Positions 24,221 to 32,707 of a stretch of 64,000 nt of DNA are shown in pieces; position 1 is the first letter of the stretch, and each line of letters starts with the position of its first letter. The stretch comes from Pseudoflavonifractor sp. An184 (GTDB lineage Bacteria; Bacillota; Clostridia; Oscillospirales; Oscillospiraceae), in NCBI RefSeq assembly GCF_002160305.1, contig NZ_NFKI01000006.1:20145-84144 (forward strand), read 5' to 3'. The notes beneath the pieces are model-generated. The model did no database searches. It was given only the letters and a program-made list of their open reading frames with translations, and had not been told where the DNA came from. Position numbers and translations under genes: made by a program.

Positions 24221-26162
24221 CGGCAAAACGCCGGATTTGGCGGCGGAGAATATAGAGCAGCTGCGGCAGATCTTCCCGGATGTGTTTGAGGAGGGAAAGA
24301 TCGACTTTGACAAGCTCAAGCAGGTGCTGGGAGAGTATGTGGACGACGAAAAGGAGCGCTACAACTTCACCTGGAACGGCAAGGGAAAGGCCCTGCGGCT
24401 GGCGCAGGCCCCCACTACCGGCACCCTGCGCCCCTGTGAGGCAGAGAGCAAAAACTGGGACGACACCCAGAACCTCTACATTGAGGGCGACAATCTGGAA
24501 GTGCTCAAACTGCTGCAGAAGAGTTACCATGGGAAGATCAAGATGATCTATATCGATCCGCCCTACAACACCGGCGGTGACTTTATCTATCCAGATGACT
24601 TCGTTGACAGCGTTGAGAATTACAAGCGCATTACCAGCCAGGTGGATGATGAAGGTAGAAATACGGGAACAAATACAGAATCCAATGGACGCTACCACAC
24701 TGACTGGCTTAACATGATGTACCCTCGCTTGCGGTTAGCCCGTAATTTACTTAAGGAAAATGGGACGATTTTTATCAGCATTGATGAGCATGAGGTCAAT
24801 AATTTGAAGAAGCTGTGCAATGAAGTTTTTGGTGAGATGAACTTCCTTGCGTGTATTGCTAATATTAACAATCCAAAGGGACGCTCGGACGAGAAAAACT
24901 TTGCGACCGCTTTTGAATATATTATGGTTTATCAAAAGAGAGAGGCGTCGCTGATAGGATTTGCCCCTGAGGAAAATGTGATAAAACGATACAATAAAAT
25001 TGACGATGACGGAAGGCGCTATAGACACATTGATTTACGCAAGACCGGAGATAGTGATAAGCGCTCTGATAGACCTAATATGTTCTATTATTTTATGTAT
25101 TGTGAAAAAACAGGCGATTTCTATCCAACTTATGAAAGTACCATTCCGGAAGGCTATATAAAGATTGCTCCAATGAAAGATGATGGAACAGAAGGCCGAT
25201 GGCGTGTGGGATTAGAAACTGCGCTTGAGAGAAAAAGTGTACTGCTTCCCAATTATATGCAGATTAAAAATAGATGGACGATTGTAGAAAAAGACTATCT
25301 CACAGACGATTTGCGTGTTAAACCTACTACTGCATGGACTTTTAAAGATGTGAATAGTGAAAGAGGTACAGAGCAGTTTATTGATTTGAAATTTGATAAA
25401 GAGGTTTTTCCGAGGCCAAAACCACTTGGAACAATAATGCGGCCACTTACATTGGCTACAAATGGGAATGATATTATACTCGATTTTTTCTCCGGTTCAT
25501 CCACCACTGCTCACGCAGTCATGCAGATCAATGCTGAGGACGGTGGTAATCGCAAATTCATCATGGTGCAGCTACCGGAACCCTGTGCGGATGGCACCGA
25601 GGCAGCCAATGCAGGCTTTGAAAACATCTGTGAGATCGGCAAGGAACGCATCCGCCGGGCCGGAGAGAAGATCAAGGCGGAGGTCGAGGAGCAGAACGCC
25701 CAGTTAAAAATTGACGAGGAACCCAGGAAAGTCCCGGACATCGGCTTTAAGGTGTTCAAACTGGACAGCTCCAACCTGAAACAGTGGCAGCCGGACTATG
25801 ACGACCTGGAGACCACCCTCTTTGACAGCATCAGCAACTATGTGGAGGGCCGCAGCGAGCTGGATGTGGTCTATGAGATCATGCTGAAAATGGGCATGGA
25901 GCTCACCTGGCCCCTGGAGACCCACATCATCGCCAGCCGGAATGTGTACGACATCGGCATGGGCGCCCTGATGATCTGCCTGGACGACCACATCACCGCC
26001 GAAGTGGCCGAAGGCATGGCGGCGCTCCGCCAGGAGGAGTCCTCCGAGGTCTGGCGGGTCGTGTTCAAAGACAACGGCTTTGAAAGCGACAGCGCCAAGG
26101 TCAACATCAAGGAGATTCTCAAACGCGCCGGCCTGGAAGAGGACGCGTTTACGACAGTGTGA
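24207..26162 (+). CDS. mod: Type III restriction-modification methyltransferase subunit
   Basis: 651 residues. An N6-adenine methyltransferase of the beta class: the catalytic motif YIDPPYNTGGDF comes first (about residue 115) and the AdoMet motif DIILDFFSGSSTTAHAVMQ later (about 425), with RLAQAPTTGTL and the long target-recognition part between. The N-terminal section PDLAAENIEQLRQIFPDVFEEG is typical of Mod proteins. ATG 24207 has AAGGAGG at 24191-24197. Base composition changes inside the gene: the recognition region, about 24.8-25.5 kb, is AT-rich between GC-rich conserved ends. This suggests exchange of the specificity segment. Confidence 0.93.
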   Translation: MTKLDGKTPDLAAENIEQLRQIFPDVFEEGKIDFDKLKQVLGEYVDDEKERYNFTWNGKGKALRLAQAPTTGTLRPCEAESKNWDDTQNLYIEGDNLEVLKLLQKSYHGKIKMIYIDPPYNTGGDFIYPDDFVDSVENYKRITSQVDDEGRNTGTNTESNGRYHTDWLNMMYPRLRLARNLLKENGTIFISIDEHEVNNLKKLCNEVFGEMNFLACIANINNPKGRSDEKNFATAFEYIMVYQKREASLIGFAPEENVIKRYNKIDDDGRRYRHIDLRKTGDSDKRSDRPNMFYYFMYCEKTGDFYPTYESTIPEGYIKIAPMKDDGTEGRWRVGLETALERKSVLLPNYMQIKNRWTIVEKDYLTDDLRVKPTTAWTFKDVNSERGTEQFIDLKFDKEVFPRPKPLGTIMRPLTLATNGNDIILDFFSGSSTTAHAVMQINAEDGGNRKFIMVQLPEPCADGTEAANAGFENICEIGKERIRRAGEKIKAEVEEQNAQLKIDEEPRKVPDIGFKVFKLDSSNLKQWQPDYDDLETTLFDSISNYVEGRSELDVVYEIMLKMGMELTWPLETHIIASRNVYDIGMGALMICLDDHITAEVAEGMAALRQEESSEVWRVVFKDNGFESDSAKVNIKEILKRAGLEEDAFTTV

Positions 26163-26173
26163 GGAAAGAAAGT

Positions 26174-27052
26174 ATGAGACAGAGAATTTCAGAAAAAAAT
26201 AAATTCCCTTCCTTTGATTTATTTGATGAATATCAAAAGTTGGAAGCTATTTTTTCAAATTGGCGCACCATGGGTACATATGATGAATGGAGAACTCGAA
26301 AGCCGCCTATGTATACTTTTGAGGACTATATTCGCGATCTGCAATTTGAAAACTGGAATCTGCGGGGAACATTTATCAATTTACAGGAGATGCGTTCCAA
26401 ACTCAACATTGCGCCAGAAGATTTTGTAGAAAAAAAGGTTTCTGAAGAACAATTATTAGATTTCATACAATTTCTCTTGAATTGTTGGTTGCGGATTCAC
26501 GCAACTATCGAAACAGCACAAGCACATGCAATAGCATATATCGCAGACAAAAATGCGCTTGAAATGCTATTCCAAAATTGTAAATATCTTTTGGAAAAAT
26601 TTCATTGCAAATGTCAGGTAGACGAAGAAAACAATGAAGTATATGTGATTTTCAAAGATGATTTAGCGACAATCATTTCCCAGAAAGATCCTGATGTTGA
26701 ACCCAGCCTGACCGAATATAATCGAATTGATAATTGTGGAAATATAAGGCGAAAAGGTGAGATACTTTGTACGCTATCTAAGAAATTAGAAGCTGTAGAA
26801 TCGCAAATCAAAGGAACAGAATTTTATCCTCTCTATAACGATACTACCTTTTTGCTTAACAAAATCGGCGCCCGACATTGGACGGGAAAAGATAAATTAG
26901 CCAATGCTACTTTTATGAAAATGTCACCAGACGAACTTGAAAAATGGTATGATACAACATTCAACTTAGTTGTGTCTTGCCTTGCTGCAGTTCCATATTT
27001 AACGGCTAAGGATAAAATCAAGGAAATTAAGCAGACGGGGGTTGACAAATGA
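26174..27052 (+). CDS. Unknown AT-rich gene inserted between mod and res
   Basis: 292 residues with no motif I can name. It is rich in helices and aromatic/charged residues, with segments such as WLRIHATIETAQAHAIAYIA and NKIGARHWTGKDKLANATFM. It looks soluble. Codon use is AT-rich compared with mod and res. It starts 11 bases after mod and overlaps the res start (ATGA), so it is translated as part of the operon. The place is normally taken by DUF4391, whose remnant lies upstream of mod. An anti-phage accessory role is plausible but not shown by sequence. Confidence 0.7.
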   Translation: MRQRISEKNKFPSFDLFDEYQKLEAIFSNWRTMGTYDEWRTRKPPMYTFEDYIRDLQFENWNLRGTFINLQEMRSKLNIAPEDFVEKKVSEEQLLDFIQFLLNCWLRIHATIETAQAHAIAYIADKNALEMLFQNCKYLLEKFHCKCQVDEENNEVYVIFKDDLATIISQKDPDVEPSLTEYNRIDNCGNIRRKGEILCTLSKKLEAVESQIKGTEFYPLYNDTTFLLNKIGARHWTGKDKLANATFMKMSPDELEKWYDTTFNLVVSCLAAVPYLTAKDKIKEIKQTGVDK

Positions 27053-30039
27053 AACTCCAATTTGAAGCCAACCTCCAATATCAGGAGCAAGCAGTTTCCG
27101 CTGTGGTAGATCTCTTTCGCGGCCAGACGCCAAAACGGAGCGTATTCACCGTCACAATGGAGGATGACGCAGGGCAGATGACCACAGATAACGGTATTGC
27201 CAACAAGCTGGAACTGATCGAGGATGAGATCCTGGAAAACCTCCAGGCGGTGCAGTTGCGCAACGGCCTGCCCCAGGCCAAGATGCTGAAAAAAGGGGCC
27301 TGTGATTTTGACATTGAGATGGAGACTGGCACCGGAAAGACCTATGTCTATCTGCGCACCATCTTTGAACTGAACAAGGCCTACGGTTTTAAAAAGTTCA
27401 TCATTGTGGTGCCAAGCATCGCAATTAAAGAGGGAGTGGCCAAGTCCCTGGAGATCACCAAGGAACACTTCCAGACCATCTATAACAATGTGGTCTATGA
27501 CACCTATATTTACGATGGCAGCAAGCCGGAGGAGGTACGCTCTTTCGCTGTCAATGATAACATCTCCATTATGGTCATCAATATCGCCGCCTTTCGAAAG
27601 AGCTTTGACGATCCGGAGAAAGAAAATAAGGCCAATATTATCCACCGGGCCATTGACAAACTTAACGGAATGCGCCCCATCAGCCTGATCCAGGAGACCA
27701 ATCCAATCGTCATCGTGGACGAGCCCCAGAGCGTAGAGGGCAAAGGCGCCACGGCCTCTAAAAAAGCTATGGAATCCCTCAACGCCCTGTGTACCCTGCG
27801 TTACTCCGCCACCCATGTGGAAAAGCACAATTTGGTATACAAACTGGACGCGGTGGACGCCTTCGATCTGGAGTTGGTAAAGCAGATCGAGGTAGCCAGC
27901 TTTGAGAGTCTGGACTACCACAACAAGGCGTATATGAAACTGTTGTCGGTGGACAACAAGAAGTCTCCCATTACGGCCAAAATCGAGTTGGACTGTGAGG
28001 TCAAGGGTACGATCAAGCGCAAAGCGGTAACCGTGCGCCAGGGGGACGACCTGTCCGAGAAGCTGTCCGGCTATCGGGAAGTGTACAACGGCTATGTGGT
28101 AGACGACATCTATTGTGAGAAGGGCAATGAGTATGTCAGCTTTACCACCAAACCGGAGATCCTGCGGATCGGTGAGGCGGTGGGCGACATTGATGACCGG
28201 GCCATCAAGGAACAGCAGATCCGCAAGACCATTGAGGAGCACCTGAACAAGGAACTGGTTCTGAACCGCCGGGGCATTAAGGTGCTGAGCCTATTCTTCA
28301 TCGACAAAGTGTCCAACTACCGCTATTACGACACTGATGGGGTGCGCCACAACGGTATCTACGCCGACATGTTTGAGAAGAACTATCGGGAACTGATCCA
28401 GCGGCCCAAGTATCGGACGCTGTTTCAGGATCAGGACATTGATTTGGAGTCCCTGCCCCATGAGGTGCATGGAGGATATTTTTCCGGCGACAAGAAGGGC
28501 GGAAACTCTGACAAGGAGTGGAAGGACACCAGCGGCACTACGGCTGTAGACGAGTCGGCCTACAACTTGATCATGCGCGACAAAGAAAAGCTACTGTCCT
28601 TTGACAGTAAGCTCCGTTTCATTTTCTCTCACTCAGCCTTGCGGGAGGGCTGGGATAACCCCAATGTATTTCAGATCTGCACCTTGAATGAGACGAAAAG
28701 CGAAGTTAAAAAGCGTCAGGAAATTGGACGTGGCCTACGGTTATGTGTCAATCAGAACGGTGAGCGGCAGCATGGTTTTGCTATCAACACGCTGACTGTC
28801 ATGGCCAATGAGAGTTATGAAAGGTTTGCCGCAACCTTGCAGAAAGAATATGAGCAGGATGAGGGTATCCGCTTTGGCCTTCTGGAAAGCCACAGCTTTG
28901 CCAATATTCCCATTCAGCAGCCGGACGGTTCTATGGCTTATCTGGGTGCTGAGAAGTCAGAACATATCTATCAGGCATTCAAAGAGTGCGGCTACCTGGA
29001 CGAAAAGGACAAGGTGACCGATGCGCTGAAGATTGCACTGAAAATGAATACCCTGCAGGTTCCAGTGGAGCTGGTCGAGCATAAGCATGCCATCGCCGGT
29101 GTATGCAAGAAGGCTGCCAGTGGCCTGAATATCAAACCTGCAAATGATAAGCGGACAGTTCACCTGAACAAAGAGCGTTTTCTGAGCGAGGAATTCAAGG
29201 AACTCTGGGATCGAATCAAATACAAGACGACATACAGGGTAGATTTTGACTCTGAAAAGCTGGTAGAACAGTGCTGCGAGAAGATGCAGTTGGATCTGGA
29301 TGTAGGGGCGGCCAAGTTGATGTACACCAAAGCGAAGGTGCAGGTGTCCGAGGGCGGTGTGGACACCACTGAAACCCAACGGCTCTCCGTAAAGACCACC
29401 GATGGCAAGGAGCAGTTGCCTGACATCATCACTTATCTGCAAAATCGAACTGGCCTGACCCGCAGAACCATCGTAAAGATCCTGACTGAGAGCAAGACGC
29501 TTAATCTGTTCAAAAAGAATCCCCAGGCGTATATGGATCAAGTAGCGAAGTTGATCAGTTCCACTATGCAACTCTTCATTTTGGATGGCATCAAATACAC
29601 AAAATTGGGGGACACAGAGTTCTATGCCCAGGAACTCTTTGACTCAGAGGAACTCACCGGATACCTTGAGCGAAATATGTTTGAGAGCCATCGTTCTGTC
29701 TATGACTATGTGGTCTATGACAGCGATGTGGAACACGGATTTGCGGAAAAGCTTGAAAGCAACGAAAGTGTAAAAGTATATGCCAAACTTCCCAATTGGT
29801 TCAAGGTTCCCACGCCCCTCGGTAGCTACAACCCGGATTGGGCTGTCGTCATTGAGGATAATGGACTCAATAAACTCTACTTTGTTGTAGAAACGAAGGG
29901 AAGTATTGAGGGCAAGGATCTTCGTCCTAAAGAACAAGCAAAGATTCGGTGCGGAGAAAAACATTTTGCCGCTCTTGGTAATGATGCAAAGTTCATGAAA
30001 GCTGATAGTTTCCAAAGGTTTACCGAGCGTTTGGTTTAA
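27049..30039 (+). CDS. res: Type III restriction enzyme subunit Res
   Basis: 996 residues. A superfamily 2 helicase/translocase with an endonuclease end. Walker A is METGTGKTYVYLRTIFEL (about residue 90), the DEAD-type box is IVIVDEPQSVEG (about 223), motif V/VI are SALREGWDNPNVFQI and KRQEIGRGLRLCV (about 530-565). The C-terminal PD-(D/E)xK nuclease motif reads YNPDWAVVIED ... YFVVETKGS (about 928-950). It needs the Mod subunit to recognise unmethylated sites. All motifs are intact, so the system looks functional. It overlaps the preceding gene by 4 bases. Confidence 0.93.
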   Translation: MKLQFEANLQYQEQAVSAVVDLFRGQTPKRSVFTVTMEDDAGQMTTDNGIANKLELIEDEILENLQAVQLRNGLPQAKMLKKGACDFDIEMETGTGKTYVYLRTIFELNKAYGFKKFIIVVPSIAIKEGVAKSLEITKEHFQTIYNNVVYDTYIYDGSKPEEVRSFAVNDNISIMVINIAAFRKSFDDPEKENKANIIHRAIDKLNGMRPISLIQETNPIVIVDEPQSVEGKGATASKKAMESLNALCTLRYSATHVEKHNLVYKLDAVDAFDLELVKQIEVASFESLDYHNKAYMKLLSVDNKKSPITAKIELDCEVKGTIKRKAVTVRQGDDLSEKLSGYREVYNGYVVDDIYCEKGNEYVSFTTKPEILRIGEAVGDIDDRAIKEQQIRKTIEEHLNKELVLNRRGIKVLSLFFIDKVSNYRYYDTDGVRHNGIYADMFEKNYRELIQRPKYRTLFQDQDIDLESLPHEVHGGYFSGDKKGGNSDKEWKDTSGTTAVDESAYNLIMRDKEKLLSFDSKLRFIFSHSALREGWDNPNVFQICTLNETKSEVKKRQEIGRGLRLCVNQNGERQHGFAINTLTVMANESYERFAATLQKEYEQDEGIRFGLLESHSFANIPIQQPDGSMAYLGAEKSEHIYQAFKECGYLDEKDKVTDALKIALKMNTLQVPVELVEHKHAIAGVCKKAASGLNIKPANDKRTVHLNKERFLSEEFKELWDRIKYKTTYRVDFDSEKLVEQCCEKMQLDLDVGAAKLMYTKAKVQVSEGGVDTTETQRLSVKTTDGKEQLPDIITYLQNRTGLTRRTIVKILTESKTLNLFKKNPQAYMDQVAKLISSTMQLFILDGIKYTKLGDTEFYAQELFDSEELTGYLERNMFESHRSVYDYVVYDSDVEHGFAEKLESNESVKVYAKLPNWFKVPTPLGSYNPDWAVVIEDNGLNKLYFVVETKGSIEGKDLRPKEQAKIRCGEKHFAALGNDAKFMKADSFQRFTERLV

Positions 30040-30154
30040 GAATTGCACTGCTGAAACGAAGGATTGAGGTACATTATGTATCCCAATCCTTTGTTCTGCC
30101 AGAAGGGGGCGATTCACTTTCCGCCGTGACAAAGAGAAAGTGCAAATTCAAATA

Positions 30155-30183
30155 TTGACGGCAGGGAACGCTTGTTCTAAAAT
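30155..30183 (+). promoter_or_regulatory. Sigma-A promoter with embedded LexA (DinR) box
   Basis: TTGACG (30155-30160), a 17-bp spacer and TAAAAT (30178-30183). Within the spacer GAACGCTTGTTC (30166-30177) fits the Gram-positive SOS box GAAC-N4-GTTC. A bound LexA would block the polymerase, so the downstream genes should be induced by DNA damage. Confidence 0.72.
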
Positions 30184-30377
30184 ATGATCAGGCGAAAGCC
30201 TAAAACTCGTAGCTTTCCGGTGAGGTCCACACCCCGGTGGGACCTCAGACATTCATGGGCCTCGTAGGGCACCACAACCACCCTGTACGAAGGGAACTTC
30301 CATGAAGGTCTTCAGTATTTGGCGCTGTGCCGGCAGCGCGGGTGTGCGCCTTTCCGTGGAAAGCGGAAAGGATGCAA
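30184..30377 (+). other. Structured leader before the element operon
   Basis: About 190 untranslated bases contain a hairpin GAGGTCCCAC/GGTGGGACCTC-like pair near 30221-30246 and a second GCCTTTCCGTGGAAAGC-type hairpin just before the ribosome site near 30350. No reading frame with a start site is seen. A post-transcriptional role is possible. Confidence 0.45.
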
Positions 30378-30767
30378 ATGAACGACTCTGTCGCGATTAC
30401 CTATAGTGGCCAGCAAGTATCAGTGCCAAAGGAGGTCGCAGACTTCCTGGAGCAGGATCGGAAGCGGGAACAGGCGCAGGAGAAACGGGACCAAAGGCAT
30501 CTGAGTAGAAGTGAGTTTGAAACGGTGCTGTTCTGTTCGGATTGTGTCAGGCGTCCCGTGGAGGATGCTGTACTCCGGAACCTCCAGCTTGAAACTCTGC
30601 GGAAAGCCGTCGGTGATCTTGGTGACCAGGGCCGGGATCTGATCCAGCTCCGATATGGCAGAGGCCTGACCATGGAGGAGATCGGGACGATCTACGGCGT
30701 ATCCAAGGCGTCGGTATCAAAGCGGCTGAAAAAGCTCCACGAACAGCTGAGGGGCTCTGTCTCATGA
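30378..30767 (+). CDS. Sigma-70 region 4-like HTH protein
   Basis: 129 residues. The N-terminal half is charged and helical (KEVADFLEQDRKREQAQEKR). The C-terminal 70 residues match sigma factor region 4: LGDQGRDLIQLRYGRGLTME, then EIGTIYGVSKASVSKRLKKL as helix-turn-helix. Small proteins of this kind are common in Clostridial integrative elements and act as element-specific activators or sigma-like factors. ATG 30378 was chosen because GGAAAGGA lies 6-7 bases before it; an ATG at 30372 is too close. It is the first gene after the SOS-type promoter. Confidence 0.8.
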   Translation: MNDSVAITYSGQQVSVPKEVADFLEQDRKREQAQEKRDQRHLSRSEFETVLFCSDCVRRPVEDAVLRNLQLETLRKAVGDLGDQGRDLIQLRYGRGLTMEEIGTIYGVSKASVSKRLKKLHEQLRGSVS

Positions 30768-30788
30768 CAGAGTCCCTCAGCTATTTTT
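30746..30788 (+). terminator. Terminator after the sigma-like gene
   Basis: GCTGAGGGGCTCTGTC pairs with GACAGAGTCCCTCAGC, followed by ATTTTT. It overlaps the end of the coding region. Confidence 0.88.
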
Positions 30789-30991
30789 GTTCTCTGAATT
30801 GTATTGTTCCAAGGCTCCGCTCCTGTCCACACTGGACGGGAGCAAAATTTTTAAAAATATTTTTTATTTTTGGGTTTACAAACCGCCTCTAAGTGTCCTG
30901 ATAAGTAGAGGGTGATTTTCCGGCACTCGGAAACCTGACCTTGGCCGTAGTCAGGGGAACCCAGATCAAAATACACAGAGGAGCGATGACG

Positions 30992-31354
30992 ATGGATTTA
31001 TTTGGTACAAGGCAAAAACAACTGCTGCATTTCCTGACTGCCGATGCTGAGAAGGAAACTCTGGACTATGTCCTTCAGGAGATGCGGGAAGTTCTGGGGG
31101 AAGAGATGCCGGAGGAGGACGCGGTGCGAGCCTATCTGCAAGACCCGGACAAACCCACGAAGCTCAGCACAGAACAACAGATCGTGGTGATCGATAAGCT
31201 GCTGGAGTGTGCGGAGGTCAATCTCCGAACACTCTGTGATCTGATTCGTTACCAGCAACTCAAAGATGCCGGTGTAGTCAACTCCGTAAGGGAGTTCCTG
31301 CGTCTGGTCCATCCAGATGATGTCCGCGATATTTCAAAGGAGGATGCCGATTGA
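30992..31354 (+). CDS. Small helical protein of unknown function
   Basis: 120 residues, MDLFGTRQKQLLHFLTADAE onwards, all-helical in appearance with many Glu, Leu and Asp. No motif I know. ATG 30992 was chosen because AGAGGAG lies 8 bases upstream. It overlaps the excisionase-like gene by 4 bases and so belongs to the regulatory/mobilisation operon of the element. Confidence 0.65.
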   Translation: MDLFGTRQKQLLHFLTADAEKETLDYVLQEMREVLGEEMPEEDAVRAYLQDPDKPTKLSTEQQIVVIDKLLECAEVNLRTLCDLIRYQQLKDAGVVNSVREFLRLVHPDDVRDISKEDAD

Positions 31355-31560
31355 AAGAATCCGAATACAAGTTCTACGATGACCTGCCGCTGTTTCTCAA
31401 CGCGGATACAGTAGGGAAGGTGCTGGGAGTGTTGCCCGCCAGTACCTATGAACTGATGCACGAGCCGGACTTCCCGATGCTGCGCGTCGGCAGCAGGATG
31501 GTAGTACCAAAGGAACAGTTCATCCAGTGGGTGAACGAGCACACGGGAGGCGGCGTATGA
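31351..31560 (+). CDS. Excisionase-like small HTH protein
   Basis: 69 residues. It has the winged-helix pattern of the excisionase/HTH_17 family: LFLNADTVGKVLGVLPASTY, then FPMLRVGSRMVVPKEQFIQWV. The usual role is to bend DNA at the attachment arms and steer the recombinase to excision. It has a TTG start with AAAGGAGG upstream and 4-base overlaps with both neighbours. Confidence 0.83.
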   Translation: MKESEYKFYDDLPLFLNADTVGKVLGVLPASTYELMHEPDFPMLRVGSRMVVPKEQFIQWVNEHTGGGV

Positions 31561-31931
31561 GGTACAGCAAGTACAGTGGCCGGGGTAATTTTTTCTCTCT
31601 GCCCAATGAGATTTTCCAGCTTGGACTGAACGCCGGTGAACTGTCGGTGTACTGCTTTCTGCGTCGGTGTGAAAACCACAGGACCCACCAGTGCTGGCCC
31701 AGCATCCGAACCATCGGAGAAGCAGTGGGCATGAGTGAAAACACTGTCCGCAAGTACATCCGGCAGCTGGAGGAGCGTGGATTCGTCACCACAGAACCCA
31801 CAGAGGTAATCACTAAACACAACGGCCGGCGCAATGGCAATCTGCTGTTCACCCTCCGTCCGATCCAGGAGGTGGTCGACCAGTATTACGACCGGCAGAT
31901 GGAGGAACTGGAACTGGCCACCGAGCGCTAG
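31557..31931 (+). CDS. Helix-turn-helix protein resembling replication initiators of integrative elements
   Basis: 124 residues. NFFSLPNEIFQLGLNAGELS and WPSIRTIGEAVGMSENTVRK followed by YIRQLEERGFVTTEPT form a GntR/RepA-like winged helix that opens many element-borne initiator and regulator proteins. Only this domain is present. ATG 31557 overlaps the previous stop by 4 bases (ATGA). A role in element replication or regulation is inferred. Confidence 0.75.
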   Translation: MRYSKYSGRGNFFSLPNEIFQLGLNAGELSVYCFLRRCENHRTHQCWPSIRTIGEAVGMSENTVRKYIRQLEERGFVTTEPTEVITKHNGRRNGNLLFTLRPIQEVVDQYYDRQMEELELATER

Positions 31932-32287
31932 CGTGTGGCGAAGCTCCTGCGAGAACAGGAAAGCCCAGCGTGACTGCTTGCGGGCCCCTGTGTGCCCTGA
32001 TTGCGGGAGGGGCAGAGTCCCTGCCCCTCCCGGCGGTTCCAAGCCGGATTTGGGGCAGTTTCACGGCCCTTATAGGGGACGAAAGGAAAAGCAGGATAAA
32101 GGACAGGCGTCAAGACCGCCGCTCTGCCCAGTCACATCTGCCCGCAGTGCGGGCAGTTCCGAGCGTTTCCCAGGTGGTCGGAATTGGGGTCAAATCCAGA
32201 AAGAAAAAATGATTCTGCGGTCACATTCCCCGAACGCCTACTGCCATAAGAAGAAAATAGGGGTCATACCCCGGAAAGGAGCCTATT
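31932..32287 (+). other. Gap with inverted repeats, candidate oriT
   Basis: 356 bases without a supported gene lie directly before mobC and the relaxase. CTGCCCGCA/TGCGGGCAG (32138-32156) and GGGGT-CAT-ACCCC (32260-32272) are inverted repeats. The transfer origin of mobilisable elements is usually just upstream of mobC, so this is the best candidate; no nick site could be identified. Confidence 0.45.
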
Positions 32288-32707
32288 TTGAGCCGAAAAG
32301 AGAAGTTTGCCTTTTACCTGACGCCGGAGAAGAAAGTACTCCTGGAACGACGGTATCAGGAGGACGGAAGCCGGAGTCTCACTGCTTTTATCGAAAACGC
32401 CGTGGACTTTTACCTGGACTACCTCAGCGCCAACAGTGCCGGACTATTCCTCCCTACTTCCCTCAAGTCCTATCTGGACGGGCGGCTGGGACGGTTGGAG
32501 GACCGGCTGTCCTCGCTCATATTCAAACAGGCGGTGGAGCAGGACATGGTAGCCGGCATCCTGGCAGATGCGTTTCAGTTCAGCGAAGATGACTTGCACC
32601 GCCGGCGAGCGGAGAGTGTTAACAATGTGAAGAAGACCAACGGTCGCATCTCACTGGAGCAGCGGGTGCGGGAAGCTTGGGAGGAGGACAATGAGTGGCA
32701 AGACTGA
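32288..32707 (+). CDS. MobC-like relaxosome accessory protein
   Basis: 139 residues. An N-terminal ribbon-helix-helix-like segment (KFAFYLTPEKKVLLERRYQE, then RSLTAFIENAVDFYLDYL) is followed by helices, the layout of plasmid/ICE mobilisation proteins that bind oriT and help the relaxase. TTG start with AAAGGAG 6 bases upstream. It overlaps the relaxase gene by 13 bases. Confidence 0.72.
   Translation: MSRKEKFAFYLTPEKKVLLERRYQEDGSRSLTAFIENAVDFYLDYLSANSAGLFLPTSLKSYLDGRLGRLEDRLSSLIFKQAVEQDMVAGILADAFQFSEDDLHRRRAESVNNVKKTNGRISLEQRVREAWEEDNEWQD

Noticed and set aside
31834..32592. 252-codon frame over the oriT candidate
   Set aside because: It overlaps real genes at both ends in another frame and has no start site; Cys/Arg-rich by-product.
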